From Helicoverpa zea (taxonomy: Eukaryota > Arthropoda > Insecta > Lepidoptera > Noctuidae), in NCBI RefSeq assembly GCF_022581195.2, contig NC_061461.1, forward strand, positions 1,612,001 through 1,676,000: a stretch of 64,000 nucleotides of DNA, in the 5' to 3' direction. This document shows positions 35,201-48,121 of this stretch, piece after piece. Positions within the stretch are counted from its first letter, which is position 1; every line of letters starts with the position of its first letter. The notes beneath the pieces were generated by a model that was not told the origin of the DNA, ran no database searches, and worked only from the letters and a program-made list of their open reading frames with translations. The translations under genes and the position numbers were made by a program.

Positions 35201-36025
35201 TTACACAGGACGCATGGTAGACAGTTCACACTCGATCGTAATAAGCTAGCTGGGTAGGGGTAGCTAGTAACAGGTAACTGACAGTTAGGATAGATGCTAG
35301 ACAAGTGGATCAGTATTGAGCTGTTTGGCGAGGTGATGTGGTGAAATGCTAACTGACGGGCTTATGAGTAAAGGGTTGAAGGGTTCGAGGGTAATTTTAG
35401 TCTACTTGATGATAGTGTTATTGACTACTGTTGCACTGGATTGTTGCGCAGTTGATAGGGATATCAAATATCTAGAAGACGCAGTGTCGCTTTTTAAACC
35501 CTATGAGTATGTGTGTGCAATTTTCTTATTTAACTGATCAGGAATAAGATATTTCTATACCAGTTCAATTATCAAACTAGCTCTTATGCCATAATATGAA
35601 TATACTAATGTCACAAACTGATGTATTTTCGACTTTTATAAGTTCTTTTCTACATAAAGATTAAAACCTTTCAACTTTCGCCTTTGATCATAATTTTCTG
35701 TTAAAATCTTTACTAGACTTTACTTGCAAAGCTTTATTAATTCCCTGACAGTAACTTACAGTGTTGCATCGCGGCACGTGGGAGCTGCGCCGACGCACCC
35801 GCGGGCGTCGATCGCGCGAACCATCGCAGACGTTACGCTCATCAATTGCTTGTTGTGATGATCCAAGCTACGTTCTCGTGAGCGATTTAGTAGTTTTGTG
35901 TTTTTGAGAGTAAAGTAAGAAAACTATGGAGGTTAGTAAAAGAAAGTTTTTTTAAGAAGCAAGATTTTTTTTTGGGAAATCATCAAATGACACCATCACA
36001 TGACTCTTAATGAGTAAAACCTACT

Positions 36026-36107
36026 ATCATCATCATCATCCTCCGAGCCTTCTTTCCCAACAAGGTTGGGGTTGGCTTCCAGTCTAACTGGATGCAGCTG
36101 AGTACCA
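36026..36107 (-). repeat. SINE 3' fragment with (ATC)n tail
   Basis: atcatcatcatcatcctccg, then agccttctttcccaacaagg, then ttggggttggcttccagtct and 'gatgcagctgagtaccagt' match the 3' end of the SINE at 33225-33632. Confidence 0.7.
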
Positions 36108-36488
36108 GTAAAACCTACTTTGTTCCTTCTTAAGCATTTTATGTACCTGGGCCGTGGTAACTGTTTTGAACAATCCCGTAGATTTGGTAGGAATAAGTAA
36201 TAAGTAACCAAACTAATTCTTAAAAATCAAATGAATATCACCACACAAATTCGAATTTCAAACCACTTCATTTCAATCAGCCGCACTTCTTCACCAGTTC
36301 TTAATTTGAATCTTTCTTCTGTCTGCAACAAAACGCTGACCAATCACAGATCTTTACGAGGAAGCGTAAGATCAGCGATTGGACCACACACGACGACAGG
36401 TCACAGGTTTAAGAAAACGGTCACGTGTCGCGGCCCGCTAGGACAAAACGTAACGGGACTCTGAGCTAATTAATCTTGTTTCATTCAG

Positions 36489-36560
36489 CAGCTGTTTTCG
36501 TGTTTTTGAGTTTTGTGTCCACTATACACAAAACTCAAAAACACACGAAAACAGCTGCTA
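36489..36560. repeat. Long hairpin, about 32-bp arms
   Basis: The left arm 36489-36520 starts agcagctgttttcgtg. The right arm 36528-36560 is its reverse complement apart from one extra base. The spacer is only ccactat. No target duplication is apparent. Confidence 0.85.
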
Positions 36561-37235
36561 AAAGAACCGCTGTTGAGAGAAATTATGTCAATTGAGACTG
36601 CTCATCATCATGTGGTACAAATGGTACCTGCTGTTGATGTTATCCACAATACTTTCAATAAATGATTCATTATTGCCATCTGGGCATAAATTAATTCCTA
36701 CCTAAGCAGCTTGGCCTAGCTAATTTGCCAATATATGACTATAATTTTCTTAGAACCATGAGCAAAAAGTTGTTCTGCACAAATACTGGGGTGTTTGTTT
36801 GTGATAATACAGAATAATTTTTACGCCTATATAATTTTGACCTTCAGACGCTTTTCAAATGAGCAGACGATCGCAGATTTTGTCCAAAAACACCCACCGG
36901 TTTGAGTAGGTCAAACGTATCTCAAAATCCGCTAGTATGAAACCGTCCTTACATTAAAATATGAGTGGAGATCGGCTCGTGTCTGCCTGGTGTCAGATAG
37001 CAACGGTCGTGATAGGCCGGCGGCCGAGACTGAACTAATAAATCTTTGACGCCAAGCAATTGATGACTGAACGGTGATGGACTCGAGAGTTCGATTGAGA
37101 TATGATCCACTAAAAGCAATTTTTAGAAGTGAAAGACATTATTTTTTCTACTCGAAAATGTCACTTCTCAGCTACATCTGTACCAAACAATAAGAATTTC
37201 AGGTAAAAAGCTATCTAATACTTAAGTAATAAATC

Positions 37236-37400
37236 TGGACCACAATTTTTTGTTCGTTTGTACCATAACAACTCCGAAACTACAGAACCGATTTAAAAAC
37301 CCTTTAACTATATAGACGCTGCATATCCCCTAATGACACAGCCTATACTGTACTCGGGCCCTTCGACTTTTCCCGGGAGGCGGGTGAAACAGCTATTCAC
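37236..37400 (+). repeat. Degenerate repeat fragment
   Basis: gtaccataacaactccgaaa, then ctacagaaccgatttaaaaa and 'cccgggaggcgggtgaaac' follow the usual '...aactactgaaccgattt...gggtgaaacc' pattern of lepidopteran repeats. Confidence 0.5.
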
Positions 37401-37404
37401 AAAT

Positions 37405-37484
37405 CCATCTCCCGAGCCTTTTTTCCAACTATGTTGGGGTCTGCTTCCAGTCAAACCAGATTCAGCTGAGTACCAGTGTTTTAC
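37405..37484 (-). repeat. SINE 3' fragment
   Basis: atctcccgagcctttttt, then ccaactatgttggggtctgc, ttccagtcaaaccagattca and 'gctgagtaccagtg' match the 3' portion of the same SINE family. Confidence 0.7.
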
Positions 37485-37758
37485 TCACAAATAATCCAAT
37501 CAACTACTTCTTAGACCTAAGCCTATTTCTCCGTCCCTATTAAAGCGTTAATGTAAAACGTCGAATAAATATTAGCGAGGCACAATTAAAACTGTATCGT
37601 TACGTGTAACTCCGGGCTACGGCTGAATTAAATCAACATTGGTCCAGCCGACGCGTGTTGTGTTAATGGATCGCATTATCCGATGAGATCCATCTAGTTG
37701 GCTTTAGAGTCCAGTGTTTGTTTTGTGTGTTTATAGGGTATTACGGTTTTATGAAATG

Positions 37759-38102
37759 ACTAGCTTTCGCCCCCGCGGTTTCACCCGCGTCCCGTAGCCG
37801 GATGGTGACAAAAACTATAACCTAAAACCTTCTCCCGGGTCTAAGCTACGTCCCCTCTAATTTTCAGCCAAATAGGTCAAGCCGTGTTCATGTTATGTCG
37901 TGACAACGGAAAGCGGGTTTCATTTTTATATATATAGATTAGCTTTTTCCCGCGGTTTCACCCAAGGCTTGAGGGGAGTGAAAAAGTAGCCTTATGTGCT
38001 TTCTCAGACTCTTGACTTTCTGTGTACACATACAAATTGGTTCAGTAGATTTGGTATGACAGCATGATAGACAGAATTCTGTCGTATATAATGTTATAAG
38101 TG
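37759..38102 (+). repeat. Two adjacent copies of the 'actagc...cccgcggtttcaccc' repeat
   Basis: The first copy runs from actagctttcgcccccgcgg at 37759 to about 37940. A second starts ttagctttttcccgcggttt at 37938 and runs to 'ataatgttataagtg' near 38102. They lie head to tail and are diverged from each other and from 34649-34844. Confidence 0.6.
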
Positions 38103-38605
38103 TTTAGTTGGGATGACACTATTTCGAAAAAAAAATTCTATTGCAGACATTTTTGTAATCTTTGCTAAATTTACAAGATGAGAAGATGTTCATCTCACAA
38201 ACAAGATAACACTGGTTCAGAAGCAACATAGTTCTTTTGTGGACCCAAAGTAGTATTGGTCATTGAATTGCTCTAATTCGCCAGTCCCATTGCAATTACA
38301 AGGGCCCACTTTACTTCTTATTATTACCAATCATGAAAATGTAACAAAAGGACTATCGGATAACAATTACTCCTCAACCTAATCCCATTTGACCGTGTTA
38401 TTATTAAACAACGCATTCAAACAAACCCATTCAATGATCATAATACGGACGGAACCGCACGCAATCACTAGTGGGCATTACATTTTAATACCACGAAGGA
38501 TCGATTTCACCAACAGCATAACCGCCCGATTAAGTCAACGCTCGTTCTTATATTCCAAAATGTATTTTAAAACCACCGATTAACATACCATGCAGTCATT
38601 GAACA

Positions 38606-38790
38606 TCTTTGGCAGTCGTTACTGTCAGAAGCCAGTAAGCCTGAGAACCAGTTTTCAACCCAGTAACTGAGTTGAGGAGGAGATAGGCTCAAATAGTCGC
38701 ACCTGGTAAATCACTGGTACTCAGCCGCATTCGCTTAGACCTGTAGCCAACAACAGCATAGTTGGAAAAAGGCTAGGCAGGTGATGATGA
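38606..38790 (+). repeat. SINE fragment, opposite orientation
   Basis: tcgttactgtcagaagccag, then taagcctgagaaccagtttt, then gttgaggaggagataggctc, ending agttggaaaaaggctaggca plus ggtgatgatgatt. This is the 3' half of the 33225 SINE family on the plus strand. Confidence 0.7.
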
Positions 38791-41700
38791 TTAACATAAC
38801 ACAAAATCACATTTGTGGGGTTTGTCACAATTGATGCAAACATTTCTAATCTATATAATTATCCTAATTTCAAAAATCACTTTTGATAAACATTTAATAC
38901 ACCGATTACCTAACCAGCTGTTGGTGAAATCAGGCGTAACTTAGTACACTATACAGTCCGCTCCGATTATTTAATTTTCATAAGGGCGTGGCTAGAAGCC
39001 TGCGCAGATAAAGTAGGAATTTTAGCGGGCTACTGTAATATGTACGTAAGTAAACGGTACTTAGCGTGTCGCCTATGAAATATTCTAGAAGCTTTTAAGG
39101 TAATGGTTATCAGGAATATTTTGTAGGGGGTTTGGGTGTTTGAAGTTTATGAGTATTTGTGAAATGGAAGATTGATGCAGTAGGTAGGTAACTAACTTTG
39201 ATATCATTATAAGTATCTTGAGTACTTTTTGAGTAATTTTGAACTGTTACAATCAGAAATTGATACATAATATGTGTGTTTTGACGATCTTAGTATATTA
39301 TTATACTTTATTTTGTCCTAGAGAGAAAAATTTTACAATTTCAGCATAAGTTTCAGACTATAGGATGGATAGGTTTTACCATTAGCAACGCAGCATTTTG
39401 TGATATGTTTTCTCGTAGAGACTTTCTACCTCATTCGTGTAGGTAGCTTACTTAAACCGTGGGTGTAAAATAAAGGAATCTGTACCAATACCACTAGCAA
39501 TTTGGCCTACGAAATCCGAGTAAAGTATCGATAAAAATTAAAATCGATACCATCCATCGTATACAAGTTGTAAATAGTTGGAAGGCGTCATTGTGGCTGC
39601 AGCAGTTATTGCAGTATTAGCATATAGATGAGCGGGGTGGGCCGGCCCGCCCCTGAGTAAACATTACTCGTACGGCCTCAAGAACCGCGGGACAAGAATG
39701 CGAGACCACGCTATGTAAGCAAAAACGCTGGTGTCCAATGACGGAAAAAATATGCGAATGCAACAGAAATATTAATGAGCGTTGAGCATTTTTATGGGTG
39801 GTATGTTAATGTTGTTAGTGTTTTGTTTTAATGCATTATTTATAATAGCTTTAATTTAATTTGTATTAGATGTCTTTTCGCTTCGAAGAAACTATTTCGT
39901 GCACCCGCTTAAAAAGTAGCCTGTAGGTCCATAGGTCGGTGCAATTCGGCAAAATGGCAAAATATAGTCTTTAGCATGTCAATAAGTTTTTTTTAGACTC
40001 ATTCAGGAAGTGTTTACCTGGTATAACACTTTTTCAAAGCAAAACTAGATTTGATAATAGGCCGAACTAAAAAAAAGATGGACCGGTGTCTTGTTGTTTA
40101 TGTTGTAAGTAGATAAGAAAAAAAATCAGGAAAGCTGACCCCACTACCATGTAGGATATTGTAGGAGAAAAAATTCTGTTTGCGTTTCATGGCTCCATCC
40201 TAAATGGCACGCGAAAGGTTTTGACACGAAGCATGATTCCAAGTCCCGGGGCTTATTAATTGTTTTCAGTTCACAACTAACTTTTTGTGCAAGTTCAACA
40301 TGTCTCCGGAGTTTCATCGCAAGGATTATGCAAAACAGCACCAACTTTCATATTGCAAGGAAGTCGTTTCTTCGAAACCTTGGCTTCGTAATCAGAAATA
40401 TTTCTAGTTTGCTCTCTGCGAAAGGCTATAATGATTTTGTGTATTCTAGTGTTGTGTAGACTATGCTAAATCTTCAAATTTCAACTTTGGAGTCACTGAA
40501 ATACATGTTTGGTGTAATTTTCTCTGTCTTACATGTGTATACCTACTGTTCAATATGTAGCCAAAAATAAAAAAGTAAATTCTTTACTTCTTATACCTAC
40601 CAAGATGCTTTTCAAAGCTAAACTTACAGCCTCAATCATATAGATGCATGAGTGCATAACACAATCTTCGTAAACGACAAACATTCCCCAAACGACCCAT
40701 TTCCAAAATAGTATCAAATTATCAAGCATTCAAGTACAAAAATGGATCATACCTATTTGGTTTCCTATCAAAAATTATCAAATTGAACATTAAAAACTAC
40801 GATATAAGGTTTAAATTCAAATAACAAAACAAAAATCAATCACACTTTGACATTTGCTGTCATCTGTCAAACTGTCCCATCTGTGTAATTAAAAAAATGT
40901 CATCCTAACCTTTGGTCCTGGGAACTCTATGGTCACTCGTATTAATGTGATAGACGGACATACATAACGTATGACGTCATTGGGTTTGTTTACATTGCGA
41001 GACAAAGAGTACGAGCTTTCTGACGTAATTCTAATGTAAATCAGGATAAAAAAGTTGCGTATGAATAATTAAGTTGTATTCCCTTAGTACTTGATTTATG
41101 GGTGGTTTTAATGAACTAGAAATGCATTAGAGAATACTCAGAGTGTGCATTATGTTTAAAACTATTTTGCACTAAACCTACAACAAAGAAACTCATGACT
41201 AAATGATTCCCTCTAATTTTGACAAGCACTTTGATTTACCACAACATTTTTATTTTGTCTGTAAGATATCCTACATTATTTTTAAAGTGACTCACAGATT
41301 AGAAACCAAATAAAGAACACCACCAATCGATCACGTACTAGATTGTGCCTACACTAATCTACAAACAATAACTGATATTAAATTACAATTACGAAAATAT
41401 GAAAATCTAATTTCGACTTTGATTTATCCCTCAAACGTGTGTGACTTACAAAATAATCATGTCGCCGTAACTAATCCATTTCATAATAAAAAACGAAGGA
41501 GTACCTACATTATTTTACGTATTGCTCAAAATAAAAAGGCAAGGCCTATAATAAAATTCCCTTAAAATGAAAAAAATACATGGAATAGAATACAATGAAT
41601 TCTACAAACTACAAGTATTAATTAATCCTATCGCGCACCTCGCGACCGCAACCGGCCGTACGATGCGCGATGGTGACTCAAAAAAAATATCAACAACTAA

Positions 41701-44700
41701 TAACTCCGCGTGTCCACTACTAGATTTTAAAGGAGAATCGAGTAAAAAATATAGGCGTTGATTTATAGACACGATTTTCCCACGTGCTACGAGGAATAAA
41801 ACCCGGAACAGCCTGGGAACTATACGCTACGGTCCGCTGTGCAGTTTTTCTTGGATGCGTAGAGATGCGACCGTTGTGTGGTAGTTCTACGATTGGATAA
41901 TTTATTGTTTGTTTGATAGTGTCAGTTTTACGATAGATGAATTAGCTATTTATTTATCTGTGTTAAGGATGTCATAAAAGGTTTTAGATTTTTATATTAG
42001 TGCAGAAACAAATTTCAACACATACTTTGCACAGTGAGAGATGTTTTTAGTCTATTATGAAGGGCATCAAGTTCGATATGATATGTGTGTGACATTTTAT
42101 CGATAGATCGAAATAAGCAACCCCCTCCCTACGAGTACAGCAGTACTATAAAACAGTGGTATGTAAGGACTACGCATTTCTATACATAGAACGTGGATAC
42201 GTCTATAATAGATATTAAATTATGAAGAAGCTAGCGTGTAATAATAATCGATAATCGTTTTTTAAGAATATATGATTTTATCGCTATCGGCAAGTATGAT
42301 CGATAAAGTGATGTGGAATATTGAAACTTGTAACCTGTTGGTTTTTATAATTTCATCTTCAAGTTAAGAAATATGGAGTGTCCAAATAGGGTGTCGGTTT
42401 TAATGAGAAGTAAACTTCTACAAATTAATTTAATCAATTAATTTTATCGCGCATTTAATTAATTTTCATGTGTATAAGGTACTGAATGTTGTCTTGCTGG
42501 GGACTACATCCGCCAGAGAATTCATAATCATTCATATTTTCATTCCTACTTATTGGACATTCGATTAGCAGCATATTTTTTTTACATGTTTTCTAACATA
42601 CGAACATTATTTACGAAGAGAACGATTTTACGATAAAGGAACGATATAGTAATGACATACACTTCCTCGACTACTTATACTTCTAATTTTGTTAGATATT
42701 TTTCGATTGTTGCTGATTGCAACATATTTTTGAGCGAAGACTTCATCTCTCTTCCTACGTAAGATGTAACTTAGAAACCATCTAAGATATGTTTGCAAAT
42801 AACAGTAGAGGCATAATTTTCTTCTTTCATCTAAGACCTTCCTAACTTCCAAACCTCAACATCAAAAACACGAACCAAAAGAAAGCCCCCAATTTACCGC
42901 GCATAGCACGCGGCACGGAAGAAATACTAATTTAAAACACTTTCAAGGAACGCGAAGTCCGATCGTCCTCTTATTTATCCGATAAATAAATAAAAATCTT
43001 TTTATTGTGCGGACACGTCCCCCAAAGGAATCCGGACTAAGGGCCTGGCCTTAAAAGGCGGGGGAAGTTCGTATCAGCTTTATATTCGAGGCGAGTCGCG
43101 CGCGCAACAAAAAATCTACGTTACGAGTGCGTATTCCTACGCATCGTACGGGGATGCCAGGATGAGGGCTGCCGCTTGCGTGCGCGCAATCAAGGATGCG
43201 TCACAGTTCAAATATCGAATTTTCGGAATTTTGTGACAGTCATGTCTTTTTAGTTCTATCGGAGCTTGGAGAAAAACGAATGGGTTCGTTCTCTGCAAGA
43301 TAGCAACGGATTAGAAGTGACTCGAGTTTGAGCATAGAATTTAATTCAACGAACAAAATCACAAACAAGATTTTCTCTCGAGACGATTTTCTTAATATCG
43401 AGTTCAACTCGGCTTCTTTACCAGCGGTCAAAAGGTCATAACAATACAGACAATAGCTACTATTTCTTTGAATTTGAAAAAGCCACTTAACCCTGACAGA
43501 TTAAAAGTAAAAATATTTTTGAGAACAAAAACTCTAAGTTCATAAACCTTTTGAAGTCTTGTAAAGTTCGAAACGGCCAACAATGGCCATATTAAGAGAA
43601 ACTATTTAATACGTTATCAGTAGTAAAAAGTGTACAATTTATAAGTTCTGCAAAGGATTCGGTTTGAACTAAAAACACGAACAAATTGTTTCGGTGGCCT
43701 CACAAGTATGTATCAGCTGAGATATTTGTGCACCAATCACGAGGGACTTATTCTGGAGTCCACTGCAATGAATATTGCAAATCGGAGAAGGGTCTGATTT
43801 TATTTTGAGTGAAATTCGTCAGTTAATGCAAATAATACTACATATACTATTCTTTGCCTGGATTAAAGGACTGATTGATTACAATGGTCCTATATTTCAG
43901 TTTAGAGGATAAAAGCAACAAATTGGACTGGGAGATGTTGAAGATAGATTAATTCTGAACAAAAAAATTCCATCTAGAAGCAAAGTTACACATCAAAATG
44001 GTCTACCTTAAAACTACGAACTAGAAATAGAATATCAAGCTATGAGTATGACGTAGATACGTACTATAAATAAAACATAACCTGCATATGTAACTTACAA
44101 TCCTTCACAGCTTACTGCTAATACAATAGGTATAATAAAATTAAATATAATATAAGTCTAGAGTAACTCAATAAAATCCCGGCACCCAATACCAGAATAC
44201 CGCCATGCACCTGGACATAGATATACAGTTGAGATACTGGAACTGACGTGCGCTCGTCAAGTTTATGCGAACCAGCCGAAAGTATCGCAAGACTTCCAGC
44301 ACGTGCCGGAATGTATTCATTGGGAATTTTGAGAATTTCGCAATGTATTTATTGTGTTTGGGTGGATGCTGATGGAGTGATAAAGGACTAAAAGTGGAGA
44401 AATTAATGAAGAATTGTTGGGGATTGGTGAAATTGTGAAGTTTTCGGTGTTTTTGATAACAATTGTGGCAAGACGGAGTACAATTCCCTGCAAGACAGAA
44501 TTTGGTTGACCCATGACTGGATCACTATTAAATCACGACAAAGATCTGATTATTTCGATGTCAGTTTAAAGTAAAACGTATAGAATTTTAGGTATGTATG
44601 AGATGACAAAATTGTTACTACAAATAAAGAAACTGAAGAATCTTTTATTCACCTAATGAAGAAAACTGTCCCTCTCAACAAGGAACTAAAGAAAGGAATC

Positions 44701-47367
44701 CAAACATTGTCCATTAAATAATTCAAACACAATATCAAGGCTTGCTCAGTAGAAATATCTCAAGCATCCGAACCGTCTCTTTGTATCGTCGCTCCGGGTG
44801 CAAATTATAAAAACAAACAGTAGCTACTAATTATTGGCATCTACAATTCTATGGTGACGATTATAACTTCTTTGGCACCCCGTGGTGGTGGAAAAAATAC
44901 AACTTATAGCTTAGAATTACAGATATAATGGCTGGAACATACTACTGTGAAGTTTCATAGTGTTTCGTTGAAGGTAAGTCTTAAAAAGCCATTACTGTCT
45001 GTGTACCAGACAAATATCTCCTATTCGGCATTGTATATGACTACTATATATCTGTATTTTAAGGGAGCTGATAAAGTATTTTTTTATTGGCATTTGAAAT
45101 AAGAAAAAGCTTTCATTTTCTTTTTGTGTGCCACATTGGACTACGGCTGACTTCTTAGAACACTTATGTAAATTATGCCAGTAATACCCGGCTATTGAAA
45201 TTCATTATTAAACATAAATTGCATTGAAATCAAATAAATTGAAGATAAATATACTACTTAATTATTTCATATAATTTAATTTATTATTGAAGTTGACTTA
45301 TCGGCCCAAATAATCGAATAATGAAAATTAACCAAAATTACTCCCAACTCATTTAAAAATAATCATTGCTTTGATTGAAGCTTACAGAAGTAGTGATAAT
45401 TAATGTATTCGGAAACTGAAAATTAATTATTTTTATTTGCTTCATGTCAACAAATATTAAATTCATACTGAATTTTCGTCATGGCGGCCGAAACGTTAAA
45501 GTTACTTAAAATTATATCAAGGCAGTAAATATTGTATAATTTAAAGCAATAATTTAAAGCTGAGTTGTGCACTAAGACAACTCAGCTTTAAATTACTTCA
45601 ATAAAAAAGGCTGAAAATAATGTTAATTGTGAGAAGACGTCAGCTGAAGAAGTATGGAATAAGAAGAAGAAATGCTGCGCTTACCCCCCCAAAAAAATGG
45701 GATAAGGAGTATGACTTGCGGTTTTCAATCACCTTTATAAAACATGCTTATTTCTATCACCGGACATATCAACAGCAAATTACAATTGACATATTAACAC
45801 ATTACATTCCATAAAGACATAAATTATTAAATAACGACTGTTTTGGTCAACATCGGAACAAACCTACGCGATCATAAACACGAATGGTTTCGCAAATGGC
45901 AAATGGCAACAATAAGGGCTTAACAATTCAAATAGCAATTAATCTAACACCTGCCAAGTATAGGATAGTGCAGACACGTAGGCAGAGAGCCCGAGGCTAT
46001 TGGACCTAGTGTAGAAACTGAAATGTTAAAAGTATGCATCCAACCTGGAGCTGGTAAGTCAGACGGTTAAAAAGTTTGACTCACAGTATGCAGCTTTAAA
46101 ATGTTATGAAGAAAAAAGAAAACATTAATCTGAGACTTATAACTTACTTATTGAAGCCATATTTTTAAAATAAATGTTTTTTTCGTACTTTTTTACCACC
46201 CCTATGAAGAAGTGAAAAAGGTAACATATATCAAAGTTCTCACTTAAGTAAGCTTTTGGTGTTCTTCTTTCGATGTTTCTTAATATCTTGAAATCGCCAT
46301 TATTTTTAGTAGAAGTCAATCGTACGTATTCACTGCAGAATGCACATTTTTTATTAAAACTTACTAGGAAAATCACAGCCTCGGGCTCTTCGTCTATAGG
46401 CATATGCAGACATGCATTATGCGCTAAGAGACACGCTAACAAGGAGTAGTGTGCAGAACACTGATTTAATTATGCAATTTGAAGGTTCAGCTATATGGAC
46501 CGTTGATTTTCATTAGTAATGTGTGGTCGGTCTCTGTGTTTGTCGATGAAAGTTTTATGAATGGTAGGTATTGAGTTGTGATTAGAATGGGTACTATAAA
46601 AAAATGTAGTTTTGTGTCTTAATTTCAAAACAATTCAAAATTTTCGTTTGTGACGTCGACGGGTAGGTAACCTTTGAAAAATTCAAAATTCTTTTACCAC
46701 TAGAAAACCACGTTATTTGGTATAGTGATAGACTATTATTTTTACGGGAACGCGATATTATTCCCTCAGAAAATAAACGGAACCACAATTAATGAAAATA
46801 AAACTACATCAAAACCAGTAACTGACGGAATAGTCATTTTGACATCAAGACAATTTAATAATTTTGGGCCATATTTAACTTAAAACCTAATTGAAAACTA
46901 ACTGCACAAATCCTCTCAACAGTACCCAATTTATTTACACAACCTTTTTTCTACCACATTACAGTTACACTATGAATCACGGTTAACGTGATATTTTTTA
47001 TACCAACAATTGACGCTACATATTAAAGAGATATATTCTCATGAAAACTTCCTGCTAAACCAGTCTAATATGGTCATCTATGAATAAAAAACTGATTATC
47101 CGTTTGTACGAAGCTTAATTGTGTACTGTACTTTATGGAAATCTGTGGTAGATAAAAAATCAGGAAACTATTTCAGTTGTTTGCTTGTTGATAGTTTTTT
47201 TCTTCGTTTGATTTATTGGTCAGTTAAAGAATACAGGCAGGACCGTTATCTGATCATATTGTCAATATAATTGTTAAGGTATTAGATAAAAAAATCGCTA
47301 TTGGTTATTCTGTAGGAAATTAAGAAGAAATAAAAATACTATAAATACCACTGCTAACAATGTATAG
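38791..47367. other. Unassigned noncoding DNA with a few GC-rich patches
   Basis: No coding signal. GC-rich patches lie at 39600-39720 (gtgggccggcccgcccctga), 42900-43215 and 44220-44310. A full CRE is at 40972-40979, and an inverted repeat is at 45551. Confidence 0.4.
45551..45594. repeat. Perfect 18-bp inverted repeat with 8-nt loop
   Basis: AATTTAAAGCTGAGTTGT at 45551-45568 is exactly inverted at 45577-45594. The loop is gcactaag. There is no T-run or gene end next to it to suggest a terminator. Confidence 0.85.
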
Positions 47368-47383
47368 GACAACATACCAATGT

Positions 47384-47646
47384 CTTTCTTCTTTCTTCTT
47401 TCTCCTGCCCTGTTCCCAAATTTTACTTGGGGTCGGCGCAATGTCATTTTCTTCCATTTACCCCTGTCACTCGTCATACTGACACTCACTCCCTTCCTAT
47501 TCATATCATCTTTCAGGCAATCCATCCATCTTTTCTTAGGTCTTCCTCTTCCTCTCCATCCATCTACATTCATACCTAGCACACACTTTGTTGCATGCGT
47601 ATCATCCCTCCTCATTACATGCCCATACCACGACATACCATACATT
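47384..47646 (-). mobile_element. 5'-truncated RTE-like LINE, C-terminal coding end, with 16-bp target duplication
   Basis: On the minus strand the insert encodes YGMSWYGHVMRRDDTHATKC, then GRGRPKKRWMDCLKDDMNRK. This is the conserved C-terminal tail found after the reverse transcriptase in RTE-type LINEs ('WYGHV.RR...GRGRP..RW.D...D'). The perfect 16-mer gacaacataccaatgt flanks it at 47368-47383 and 47647-47662, so the 263-bp insert is a single retrotransposition event truncated at its 5' end. The 3' side (left) is rich in cttcttt. The longer minus-strand frame 47298-47654 runs into flanking DNA and is not a gene. Confidence 0.85.
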
Positions 47647-47733
47647 GACAACATACCAATGTATAGGTAAACAACTATTTTGCTTTTTCTTTCTGCCTAA
47701 TTTCTGTATTTTACTAAACATATACATTCATAC

Positions 47734-48111
47734 CTAACTGCCTCGTTGGTCTAGCTGTCGCAAGTGTGGCTGCTGAGCACGAGGTCTCGGGTTCGATTCC
47801 CGAGTCGGGCCGAAATCGCTTTGTGGGTTTTAGAAGACTTTCACAAAGCAGCCCGGAGCCTGGAAGCTGGTGATTGATACACCCGTGCATCGGAGAGCAC
47901 GTAAATGTCGGTCCTGCGCCTGATCTCTCGGTCTTCGGTCGTGTCGGATTGCCGTCCCATCGGGCTATGAGAGTTAAGGAATAGTGAGTGCACCTGTGTC
48001 TGCGCAAATGCTCGTGCACTATAATATGTCCTGCGTAGTTGGCTAATCTCCTTACATGAGAACAGCCGCCGTAGCCGATAATCGGCTAGGAGGACATCAT
48101 TCATCATCATC
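47734..48111 (+). mobile_element. tRNA-derived SINE, complete, with 10-bp target duplication
   Basis: The head has box A ttggtctagctgtcgc and box B cgggttcgattcccgagt with a perfect T-stem (ctcgg/ccgag). The body runs through 'agcagcccggagcctggaag' and 'ggtcgtgtcggattgccgtc', and the tail ends catcattcatcatcatc. The 10-mer acattcatac flanks it at 47724-47733 and 48112-48121. There are no matching acceptor stems, so it is not a functional tRNA gene. Minus-strand frames here are shadows. Confidence 0.85.
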
Positions 48112-48121
48112 ACATTCATAC

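Noticed and set aside
47741..47812. tRNA gene candidate
   Set aside because: A and B boxes are present, but there is no pairing acceptor stem. The SINE body and target duplication explain it.
47714..48119. Two minus-strand frames of 92-101 codons
   Set aside because: They are translations of the SINE in the antisense direction.
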